DNA of 51,003 nt from Psychrobacter cibarius (GTDB lineage Bacteria; Pseudomonadota; Gammaproteobacteria; Pseudomonadales; Moraxellaceae). The notes under the pieces were generated by a model. It was not told where the DNA came from, searched no databases, and saw nothing but the letters and a program-made list of their open reading frames with translations. The position numbers and the translations under genes were made by a program. The DNA lies in the NCBI RefSeq assembly GCF_016107535.1, contig NZ_JABASQ010000022.1, positions 1 to 51,003 on the forward strand, written 5' to 3'. Shown here in pieces: positions 37,459 to 47,066 of this stretch. Numbering within the stretch: position 1 is the stretch's first letter; every line of letters starts with the position of its first letter.

Positions 37459-37878
37459 ATGCTAAAAAATATAATTGGATTACTGGCAGGGTTATTATTT
37501 GGCTTTGGACTGCTGATATCAGGCATGACCGATCCTATTAAAGTACAAGGCTTTTTGGACGTCTTTGGTGCATGGGATATTTCTCTGGCACTGGTAATGG
37601 GTGGCGGTCTAATGGTGGCGATAGTTGGCGTGCAGTTGGCTAAGCGTCAAAAAACCAGTTGGATTGGGTCATCAATTGAGATGCCAACCAAAACCACCAT
37701 TAATAAAAAACTGCTGATTGGCGCGATGCTATTCGGCATCGGTTGGGGTTTGGTTGGTATTTGCCCAGGACCTGGTATTGTGCTGCTCGGTACAGGACAG
37801 TGGCAGGCTTATGTCTTTATTCCTGCGATGATAGTCGGGATGTTGGTGTATCAGTGGCTAGAACCAAAGCTTAATTAA
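37459..37878 (+). CDS. YeeE/YedE family transporter, C-terminal half
   Basis: 139 residues with four hydrophobic segments. G-W-G-L-V-G-I-C-P-G-P-G-I (about 92-104) is the second-half counterpart of the Cys-containing pore motif; the N-terminal L-L-F-G-F-G-L-L-I-S-G-M-T-D-P motif is diagnostic. The ATG at 37459 follows GGTGCGAG; a longer frame from 37414 adds 15 polar residues. It follows the first half by about 100 bp on the same strand, and together they should make one sulfur-compound permease. Confidence 0.88.
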   Translation: MLKNIIGLLAGLLFGFGLLISGMTDPIKVQGFLDVFGAWDISLALVMGGGLMVAIVGVQLAKRQKTSWIGSSIEMPTKTTINKKLLIGAMLFGIGWGLVGICPGPGIVLLGTGQWQAYVFIPAMIVGMLVYQWLEPKLN

Positions 37879-37904
37879 CATTGGCTTGGTTCTTTTAGCG
37901 CAAT

Positions 37905-37943
37905 AAAAGGGTCAGTCTAATTCAATTAGGCTGACCTTTTTTT
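37905..37943. terminator. terminator between YeeE/YedE pair and acyl-CoA synthetase
   Basis: Stem AAAAGGGTCAGTCTAATT / AATTAGGCTGACCTTTT (one bulge) with T-runs on either strand, between convergent genes. Confidence 0.9.
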
Positions 37944-38005
37944 ATCAATGATGTTTCATTAATATTAACGATACTTCCGTATTATTAAGGCTTAATGATA
38001 AAGTC

Positions 38006-39670
38006 TTACTTAGCGCTAGCCGTTACTTTTGGCGTTTCGTGTGCTAATGATTTAGCCGCTTGACGCAGCTCAAATTTCTGCACTTTACCGGTGCTGGTTT
38101 TTGGAATTTCAGCAAAGATAATATATTTGGGCACTTTAAAACCCGCCAAATGCTGCTTGCAATGTTCTATCACATGGTCGCGCTGCAAGGTGCTGCCTTC
38201 ATGAATTTCGATAAAGGCGACAGGTACTTCGCCCCATTTATCATGCGGCGCGGCGACGACCGCACAGCTTTGGATTTCTGGCATTTTATATAAGACGTTC
38301 TCGACTTCGATACTAGAGATGTTTTCGCCACCTGAAATGATAATGTCTTTAAGCCTGTCCATGATTTTTATATAGCCGTCAGGGTATTTAATGCCCAAAT
38401 CACCAGTACGGAACCAACCGTCAGCAAAGGCTTCCTCGGTCGCTTTACGGCTTTTTAGATAACCTTTCATCACCATGTTACCGCGCAGTGCCAGTTCACC
38501 CATCTCTTCACCATCCGCGGCAACTGGCTCCGTGGTGCCTTCTTTAAATAGCTCAAAGCCTGTCATTAAATGTGACGTTACGCCCTGACGTGATTTCTTT
38601 TGCGCACGAGCAGCGATATCCAGCTCATCCCATTCTGCTTGTTCCGCGCAGACGGTGACTGGACCATAGACTTCGGTAAGACCGTAAACGTGCGAGATAT
38701 GAAAGCCCATGGCTTCCATGGCGGCGAGCATGGTTTCAGACGGCGGCGCACCAGCGACCCAGCCTTTGACTTCATGATTGATGGCGTCTTTATATTCAGC
38801 TTTGCCGCCAGCAATCATATTGTGCACCACGGGTGCTGAGCAATAATGACTGACTTTATATTTGGCAATCAGCTGCAAAATCAAATCAGCGTCAATCTTG
38901 CGCAAGCAGACATTGACGCCCGCACGTTCGGCAATCGTCCAGGGAAAACACCAACCATTACAGTGAAATAATGGCAGCGTCCATAGATACATCGGGTGCT
39001 TGGGCATATCCCAATCTAAAATATTGGAGACGGCATTGAGTGTCGCACCGCGATGATGATAAACCACGCCTTTTGGCTTACCCGTCGTGCCAGAGGTATA
39101 ATTGAGCGCGATAGCATCCCATTCATCGAGTGGCTTTTCCCAATTATCCAAACTGTCTGAGCTGGCGATTAATGCTTCGTAGCTCATTTGTCCAAAACGT
39201 TCAGTATCGAGCGCCGCATCTGTCGCATGAATCACGATGAGATTGGGAAATGCTTCGTCGATAATTTCAGCATGTTCAGCAAACTCGCTGTCTAGAATCA
39301 ACACTTTGGCTTCTGAGTGTTGCAGACAAAAGGTCAGGGCGTTGATATCGAGGCGGGTGTTCAGTGTACAAAGTACGCCACCTGACATCGGTACGCCAAA
39401 AGCGCATTCGATCATCGCTGGGGTGTTTGGCATCATGACTGCAACTGTGTCATTTTTATCGATGCCTAATTTGCGCAGACCATCCGCCAATTGACGACAG
39501 CGATCATAAGTCTGTTGCCACGTTTGCGTTAGATTGTTATGTGTTAAATCGTCATAGATGATGGCAGTTTTATCGGGATAGACCTGAGCACTACGGATAA
39601 TAAAGTCGATAGGGGTAAGCGGTTGATGGTTGGCAGCATTTTTGCCGAGACCTGTGTGGAAGTCTGTCAT
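38006..39670 (-). CDS. acyl-CoA synthetase (AMP-forming, AlkK/DmdB-like)
   Basis: 554 residues of the ANL adenylating family. The ATP loop Y-T-S-G-T-T-G-K-P-K-G-V-V-Y (about 190-203), Y-G-L-T-E-V-Y-G-P (about 333-341), W-F-R-T-G-D-L-G (about 425-432), D-I-I-I-S-G-G-E-N-I-S-S-I-E-V-E (about 447-462) and terminal P-K-T-S-T-G-K-V-Q-K are all intact. The overall form is that of medium-chain or methylmercaptopropionate-CoA ligases rather than FadD, so the acyl substrate is uncertain. It is divergent from fadH across 433 bp, and a joint role in fatty acid use is a reasonable guess. Confidence 0.9.
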   Translation of the reverse strand: MTDFHTGLGKNAANHQPLTPIDFIIRSAQVYPDKTAIIYDDLTHNNLTQTWQQTYDRCRQLADGLRKLGIDKNDTVAVMMPNTPAMIECAFGVPMSGGVLCTLNTRLDINALTFCLQHSEAKVLILDSEFAEHAEIIDEAFPNLIVIHATDAALDTERFGQMSYEALIASSDSLDNWEKPLDEWDAIALNYTSGTTGKPKGVVYHHRGATLNAVSNILDWDMPKHPMYLWTLPLFHCNGWCFPWTIAERAGVNVCLRKIDADLILQLIAKYKVSHYCSAPVVHNMIAGGKAEYKDAINHEVKGWVAGAPPSETMLAAMEAMGFHISHVYGLTEVYGPVTVCAEQAEWDELDIAARAQKKSRQGVTSHLMTGFELFKEGTTEPVAADGEEMGELALRGNMVMKGYLKSRKATEEAFADGWFRTGDLGIKYPDGYIKIMDRLKDIIISGGENISSIEVENVLYKMPEIQSCAVVAAPHDKWGEVPVAFIEIHEGSTLQRDHVIEHCKQHLAGFKVPKYIIFAEIPKTSTGKVQKFELRQAAKSLAHETPKVTASAK

Positions 39671-42239
<2,569 letters not shown>

Positions 42240-42261
42240 GGTTTAGTTCAGAAGTAATGAG

Positions 42262-42295
42262 AGCGGCAAGATAAGATTATCTTGCCGCTTTTTTT
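42262..42295 (+). terminator. fadH terminator
   Basis: Stem AGCGGCAAGATAA / TTATCTTGCCGCT closing on a tiny loop with a following T-run, 22 bp past the fadH stop. Confidence 0.9.
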
Positions 42296-42384
42296 GTTAG
42301 ATAATATAGACTTGCTCAGTGTATAGATGATCGTAAAAAGCTATAAGTATCTTTAAATTACTATTTGGATAAAGGCTAAGAGGT

Positions 42385-43095
42385 ATGAGAAAGGAACACT
42401 TTCAATTTGGTGACGTAAATTTTAAATGGGGTGATAAGTTATCTGATATAAAAGCTCAGCTTCCTGAAAAAGATACGGTAACGCATTCTTATGAAGAAAG
42501 CTATATGCCTGAAACAGTCACTATAAAACTGTCTGAAATGTGGTCTCTTAAAGTTGCTTACTGTCATTTTAGTGCAGCAGATGATGACCGATTGATAGAT
42601 TCAATATGGATCAACATCCCAGCACAACTATTTAATAGACAACCAGTGATTAAAAAGCTAATAGCATATTTAGGATCAGAGTCAAACTACTCCTCCGATA
42701 GCCATTACTGTAGTGGCAACGTAGTAGAACACTGTGAATGGATATTTGATAATTGTGTCATTGGCGTTAGCATGTATGGCGGCGTACGAGAGGAAGACGA
42801 CGAAAGAATTATTGGCTGTTTATCTATATCATTAAGTGATGTAGAGCTTTTAGATTCATTGTATTCAAAGCCTATACGTGATGTAGAGTATAAAATGGCT
42901 GACGAGGTTGATATCAGCACTATCCAATCTTTTCAGACACAGCAAGCACAGAGTATGCGACGGTCAAAGGAAAGAGAAGAGTTTCCGAACCATCCTGCTG
43001 CTTTCGTCATCCGAGCATTCGATGGATTTCACAAAGAGGCACTGTTTCAAACGCCATTAGCGGTTCAATCAATCATAACTGAATCTGAAGTTTAA
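42385..43095 (+). CDS. hypothetical protein, soluble
   Basis: 236 residues; not recognised. No signal peptide or membrane segment. It begins with an amphipathic F-Q-F-G-D-V-N-F-K-W-G pattern and has an acidic mid-section (G-V-R-E-E-D-D-E-R). Paired strands in the first 150 residues suggest a compact alpha/beta fold. AAGAGG precedes the ATG. The next gene begins 4 bases after its stop, so the two form an operon. It faces the minus-strand effector/immunity island, and small acidic cytoplasmic proteins of this sort are sometimes immunity proteins, but nothing in the sequence proves it. Confidence 0.7.
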   Translation: MRKEHFQFGDVNFKWGDKLSDIKAQLPEKDTVTHSYEESYMPETVTIKLSEMWSLKVAYCHFSAADDDRLIDSIWINIPAQLFNRQPVIKKLIAYLGSESNYSSDSHYCSGNVVEHCEWIFDNCVIGVSMYGGVREEDDERIIGCLSISLSDVELLDSLYSKPIRDVEYKMADEVDISTIQSFQTQQAQSMRRSKEREEFPNHPAAFVIRAFDGFHKEALFQTPLAVQSIITESEV

Positions 43096-43098
43096 TCT

Positions 43099-43332
43099 AT
43101 GACAGGAGATTATTATTTATCGAACTATTGGCAAACTGTAAAACTAGAGAATAATATTTCATCTAAGTGGACTAATCTATTACCCACTAAATCTTTTGGT
43201 GTCTGCTATGTTTCGATAGGAGGTCTGCTAATTATTGACGAAGATAGTAGACCTGAGACAAAAGTATTTGTTGAGCATATTGAAAAAATAATTAAGTCTA
43301 AGATAGCGTATCACGAAACATATGACTGTTAG
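43099..43332 (+). CDS. hypothetical protein, small
   Basis: 77 residues, no signal or membrane segment, no recognised family. A central hydrophobic strand (S-F-G-V-C-Y-V-S-I-G-G-L-L-I-I-D) and a C-terminal helix are apparent. It starts 4 bases after the preceding stop, so translation is probably coupled to the upstream gene. Converges on the Sel1-repeat gene with 57 bp between stops. Confidence 0.6.
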   Translation: MTGDYYLSNYWQTVKLENNISSKWTNLLPTKSFGVCYVSIGGLLIIDEDSRPETKVFVEHIEKIIKSKIAYHETYDC

Positions 43333-43389
43333 GTTACCTAAGTTAATATCTGGCTCATCATTATCATTGGCTCATGTTTTCAATATCAC

Positions 43390-44265
43390 CTAATGTGAGA
43401 CCAGTTTCTTGGGTGCTATAAAAACGATACCTTCATCGTCAATTTTACCATTCATGACCAATCTACCGATGCGATTGCTGGCTTCTTGATTGCCTTGGTC
43501 GGCGGCCTTTTTGTACCATTCAAAAGCTGTGTCATAGTCTTGAGGGACGCCATAGCCGTTTTCGTAGAGACCACCAATATTAAGTTGTGCCACATCTAAC
43601 CCTTGGTCAGCCGCTTTGGCATACCACTCAAAAGCTTTGTCATAGTCTTGCGTCACACCATAACCGTATTCGTAAAAATTACCAATATTATTTTGAGCGT
43701 CAAAAGATCCATTGTTAGCTGCTAGTAGATACCACTGCATTGCTTTTTGATAATCTTGCTCAATACCAATACTCTCATGATACATAATTCCGAGATTGAA
43801 TTGAGCATCAGTGTATCCTTGGTTAGCAGCTTGTTGAAACCATTCAAGTTTTTTTATCTCATCTTGTTCAACAGCAATACCTTCATGATACATAACTCCA
43901 AGATCGAATTGAGCATTAGCATATCCTTGGTTGGCGGCTTGTTCAATCCACTCAAATGCTTTTTGATAGTTTTGCTCTACGCCCAAACCTTCATAATACA
44001 TAATACCTAGATAATGTTTAGCAGGTGCGTAGCCTTGATCAGTAGCTTTTTCAAATAGTTCAAAAGCTTTGTTGTCATCTTCAGGGACTGAGTCACCCTC
44101 ATAATAGGCAAGGCCAAGATCATAGGTCTCAGCAGGAGTGCTTTGATTTGATAGTACTGGTGCGTTTGATGATTCAGCTGAACAAGCGGAAACGATTAAT
44201 ATATTTGATAATAAAGTAGCTAATAGTAAAGACTGAATGAGAGTAGTATTTTTTCTTTGATGCAT
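43390..44265 (-). CDS. Sel1-repeat lipoprotein
   Basis: 291 residues. A signal peptide ends in a lipobox (I-L-I-V-S-A-C28). Six full Sel1-like repeats of 36 residues follow from about residue 45 to 260, each of the form A-x-x-x-L-G-x-x-Y-x-x-G-x-G-V-x-Q-D-Y-x-K-A-x-E-W-x-x-x-A-A-x-Q-G, with a partial seventh. Sel1 proteins are protein-binding solenoids, and exported ones occur as T6SS immunity proteins as well as in other roles. GAGGT precedes the ATG. It is the last gene of the minus-strand effector/immunity island. Confidence 0.88.
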   Translation of the reverse strand: MHQRKNTTLIQSLLLATLLSNILIVSACSAESSNAPVLSNQSTPAETYDLGLAYYEGDSVPEDDNKAFELFEKATDQGYAPAKHYLGIMYYEGLGVEQNYQKAFEWIEQAANQGYANAQFDLGVMYHEGIAVEQDEIKKLEWFQQAANQGYTDAQFNLGIMYHESIGIEQDYQKAMQWYLLAANNGSFDAQNNIGNFYEYGYGVTQDYDKAFEWYAKAADQGLDVAQLNIGGLYENGYGVPQDYDTAFEWYKKAADQGNQEASNRIGRLVMNGKIDDEGIVFIAPKKLVSH

Positions 44266-44285
44266 TAAAACCTCGTTAGAAAATG

Positions 44286-44387
44286 CTATTGAACAGGCTG
44301 ATTCGGACTCACTTGCTCATAAGTTTTACCTTCTGCTACAGGTATACAATCGACCTCTTTTTGCGATTGGTCAATCAAGACATGGTT
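44286..44387 (-). pseudogene. coding-like remnant after lipoprotein stop
   Basis: In the frame next to the lipoprotein's own, the minus strand is open for 33 codons past that gene's end and reads like real protein: D-Q-S-Q-K-E-V-D-C-I-P-V-A-E-G-K-T-Y-E-Q-V then TAG at 44286-44288. There is no start codon of its own. It may be the original C-terminus of the lipoprotein lost by a frameshift, or a scrap of another immunity gene. Confidence 0.35.
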
Positions 44388-45048
44388 TTAAAATTGAAAC
44401 ATCGGCTGAATCACCTTCAAAATCAAGTTTCTCATTTAGACATTTAATTTTTTGGATTAATTGTTGCTCTTGTTCTTTATTTAGACTCTGTTCATTGTTG
44501 TAGTTTTTCTTAGGGTAGCGGTTGAAATCAAGTGCTAAACCATATTCTCTTCTAATAATATACTGCAAGTAATCTAACTGAAAATTTTTTCTTCTTATTT
44601 CTTCTGGTAAATCATTACTATCACAATCACATATAGTTTCAAAGTGATTTAAAATATGACTCATCTGTGCGTCACCAGCTTTCACTAGTACTTTAGGCGA
44701 CGGATAATGAATAGAAGCCATACTATACCTATTCCATGCCGTACCATAGTTCTGCTGAGCAAACTCTATATCTCCCTTTTTTTCAAGATTGAGTAAAGAT
44801 TGATAGTTCTTTTCTTTTTTAGCAGGGCTTATAGGGGTCTCCCATCTATCAGTAACATGACGTAAAATGGTTTTAGAATCTTCATATTCGTAAACTGTCG
44901 AATTTTCTGATGATGAAAGTTCGCTGTCTATTATGGACTTGTCATGGTCTTGAGAAACAATACGTGTCTGCTCATGATCAATATCATCGTTAGAGGTACA
45001 TGAGGCAAGCGTTGTTAGTACGCATAGAGTAAAGGCGACTCTTATCAT
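44371..45048 (-). CDS. lipoprotein of unknown function, candidate immunity protein
   Basis: 225 residues. A short signal peptide ends L-T-T-L-A-S-C17, so the mature protein is a lipoprotein facing the periplasm. The rest is polar and helical, with no recognised family; the middle segment (Y-Q-S-L-L-N-L-E-K-K-G-D-I-E-F-A-Q-Q-N-Y at about 83-102) resembles a TPR helix pair. AGGAAAA precedes the ATG. It lies directly downstream of the HELGH toxin-like module, where an immunity gene would be. Its C-terminus may be frameshifted, since coding-like sequence continues in another frame at 44286-44387. Confidence 0.72.
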   Translation of the reverse strand: MIRVAFTLCVLTTLASCTSNDDIDHEQTRIVSQDHDKSIIDSELSSSENSTVYEYEDSKTILRHVTDRWETPISPAKKEKNYQSLLNLEKKGDIEFAQQNYGTAWNRYSMASIHYPSPKVLVKAGDAQMSHILNHFETICDCDSNDLPEEIRRKNFQLDYLQYIIRREYGLALDFNRYPKKNYNNEQSLNKEQEQQLIQKIKCLNEKLDFEGDSADVSILKPCLD

Positions 45049-45141
45049 TATATTTTCCTAATTATCAGCTTGCCTACGTATCTTAGATCAGTTTGACGAT
45101 GACTTATCAAGTAATCAGATAGTGTAATACCATAATCAATA

Positions 45142-45291
45142 TCAAACTTCTCTTGATTTATTAATACAAGTATCACCGTGATATAGCATATAGAATTCAA
45201 CATGAGAATTATAATACTCAGCATATAAGTGTGCTAGCGTGTTGAATTTCGCTTCTTCGTAGGATTGTCTAGTATCTGATGTGTCTTGCAC
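45142..45291 (-). CDS. small overlapping reading frame of 49 codons
   Basis: Begins at a GTG at 45291, overlapping the 3' end of the HELGH module by 23 bases in another frame, and ends at TGA 45142-45144. The peptide reads like genuine protein, rich in Tyr and Glu (S-Y-E-E-A-K-F-N-T-L-A-H-L-Y-A-E-Y-Y), with one Cys near the end. It could be a small gene, a scrap of an immunity gene, or the displaced C-terminus of the toxin after a frameshift. No family recognised. Confidence 0.35.
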   Translation of the reverse strand: MQDTSDTRQSYEEAKFNTLAHLYAEYYNSHVEFYMLYHGDTCINKSREV

Positions 45292-45844
45292 TTGGATGTC
45301 TTAAAATAGAGTTGTCATCAAGCTCTCTCATAATTGTATTTTCATAGTTTATAGCTTTATGTTTATAATCTGTTTTGCCTGTATCTACATAATTTTTTAT
45401 ATGTCCTAATTCATGAGCCATTATCCTTGTTAAAGTAGGTTTAAAAACACCTGTAGTCTTACTGTCTATACTTTTACTATCTGCGCGAACAAAGTAAGGG
45501 TCATAAACGTTCATGTTGATTTTCACAGTAATCATATCTTTATCAACCATTTCATCCGACTCCCACAGTTTCCAAGACTCATGCTGATTAAGAATCATAG
45601 GCTCTTTTTTTATTGTTGTTAATCCTAAGCCTCGAGAATTTACTGTTTCGATGGAAACTCTATAAATACTACTATCGTTCTGAATAACAGAGATTATATG
45701 TTGCCCTTGCGGGGTAGATTTAATCTCATTAAAAGCTTGTATACAGTCTTTACCGAAAACTGAAAACTTACTACCATCAATACCACTATCGTAAACTGTA
45801 CTCTTATTATCTTTTAAATCTATATATAAACCTTTAGTGCTCGC

Positions 45845-46110
45845 AAAGCCATTCCCAAATAAAGCATCAGGCTCAGACTTCGCAAACTGCAAAGGTGCTG
45901 CCTGTGCAATACTGCCCACCTCAAAGTCAGACTCTACAAATGACTGCTGACTAGCAATCAGCTTAGCACTGCAGCTAGTGACATCGCCGCCGCGAGCAAT
46001 AGGCGCACCATCGACAATAAAGGAGGCATCACCACTAACAATAGTGGTGACCTTTTTGTATTTTTTACAGATAACTTTATCGCCTTTACGCGCGACTGGG
46101 ATGCCGTTAT
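45845..46110. repeat. 266-bp direct repeat, copy 1
   Basis: Gapless match to 47673-47938 with 23 mismatches by hand count (about 91% identity). It covers most of the PAAR domain and the linker to the toxin domain. Confidence 0.92.
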
Positions 46111-46111
46111 A

Positions 46112-46153
46112 TGTGGTGTGTGGTGTGTGGTGTGTGGTGTGTGGTGTGTGGTG
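46112..46153. repeat. heptamer repeat, six copies of TGTGGTG
   Basis: Six perfect copies within the PAAR-coding sequence (H-T-P-H-T-T on the minus strand). Between the flanking CCGTT and CCGG the intact paralogue has 19 bases and this copy 47, a gain of 28 (four heptamers), which is not a multiple of three. Confidence 0.95.
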
Positions 46154-46282
46154 TGCCGGAGCTTACTACCTCTGATAAAAGCTTTATATTTAAAGCCAGA
46201 CTTGGGTAGATGTGTCCCTGATATTTAAGCTATTCTGGGCGCTATGTATCATTGAGTATAAAACCACAGAACCATCTATCGT

Positions 46283-46993
46283 TTATTTTCTAATGTAACG
46301 ACCATAACGTTTTGGTTTTATCGAATCAAATATATTAAATGTTAAGTTAGTAATACATCGACTATTATTTTCTTTCTCTAAATCACTGATTATTTTTAAA
46401 GGTTTTGAGTTGTTGCTTTGATTTGAGTTGTTGCTTTGATTTGAGGAGGAGCTGTAGCCTCTTATGTGATCTTTTATACCAACAATAACTAACCTATTGG
46501 TCAGAACAACTTTTCCTATATCGTTCTTTTTATCTAAAACGCGGTAGTATGATTGAAAGTGACTGTTATAAGATTTTTTGTAATCAGATATTAATTTATT
46601 ATATTCAGAACTATTGAAGCAGATAGGGTTTTTTAAATCAATAATAAGCAACTTACTATTTATATCACTTACCCTTAAGTCTATGTCCTGAATAAAAGGA
46701 TGCTCGTTTGTGTCCTGAGAAATTTCAAAAAAATTATTAAGACCATGCGCTACTTCAATTAATTGAAACTGATGGTTATAGAAATTTTCAACTTGATGAA
46801 TTGAATAGGGGTAGTTATTTGAAAAATAGTCAATTGTGTTAAAAAGCATTCGTTTTTCTTCATTTAAGCTATCAATATCTATATGGGATGCATTGTTCAT
46901 AGTAATAGATGAGTGGGCAGTTGTGCAATAAAACATTATTGTACTTAATAGTAAAATATTTCTAATAATTTTTTTTGTTTTATCGTTAGTCAC
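46283..46993 (-). CDS. exported protein, candidate immunity to the PAAR effector
   Basis: 236 residues from a GTG at 46993 (AGG upstream); a TTG at 47002 is the alternative. The N-terminal hydrophobic run I-L-L-L-S-T-I-M-F-Y-C-T-T-A-H-S-S looks like a signal peptide, so the protein is probably periplasmic. The rest is Asn/Ser/Ile-rich with no recognised family; conserved-looking features are N-N-Y-P-Y-S-I-H-Q-V (about 54-63) and a near C-terminal I-K-P-K-R-Y-G-R-Y-I. It begins 74 bp after the intact PAAR effector's stop on the same strand, the usual place for an immunity gene. Contains an in-frame 18-bp duplication. Confidence 0.65.
   Translation of the reverse strand: MTNDKTKKIIRNILLLSTIMFYCTTAHSSITMNNASHIDIDSLNEEKRMLFNTIDYFSNNYPYSIHQVENFYNHQFQLIEVAHGLNNFFEISQDTNEHPFIQDIDLRVSDINSKLLIIDLKNPICFNSSEYNKLISDYKKSYNSHFQSYYRVLDKKNDIGKVVLTNRLVIVGIKDHIRGYSSSSNQSNNSNQSNNSKPLKIISDLEKENNSRCITNLTFNIFDSIKPKRYGRYIRK
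46407..46442. repeat. two copies of an 18-bp in-frame repeat
   Basis: Two perfect tandem copies of GAGTTGTTGCTTTGATTT inside the candidate immunity gene, encoding S-N-Q-S-N-N twice on the minus strand. Length is a multiple of three, so the frame is kept. Confidence 0.93.
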
Positions 46994-47066
46994 AAATATC
47001 AACCTATATTTTTTAATAAACTACTATTATTAGTAAAAATTTATTTTACTGAAGTAAATAATATTT

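Larger units (their letters stand above)
45269..46158 (-). pseudogene. 5'-truncated PAAR module with HELGH metallopeptidase-like C-terminus
   Basis: The frame is open from about 46153 to 45269 but has no usable start: a TAA lies just upstream and the first GTG (45919) is already past the PAAR domain. The PAAR part (about 46108 to 45925) matches the intact gene at 47067-48014, but the second Cys of its C-x2-C is Tyr. After the shared linker (V-G-S-I-A-Q-A-A-P-L-Q-F-A) the 190-residue C-terminus is unrelated to the intact effector's. It has H-E-L-G-H, 44 residues from its end, then N-Y-E-N-T-I-M-R-E-L, the layout of M91 (NleD-like) zinc proteases. A heptamer expansion at 46112-46153 shifts the frame. 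Most likely an orphan toxin module. Confidence 0.7.

Noticed and set aside
45978..46175. 65-codon plus-strand frame over the heptamer repeat
   Set aside because: It is the antisense of the PAAR sequence and the repeat; no start signal or family.
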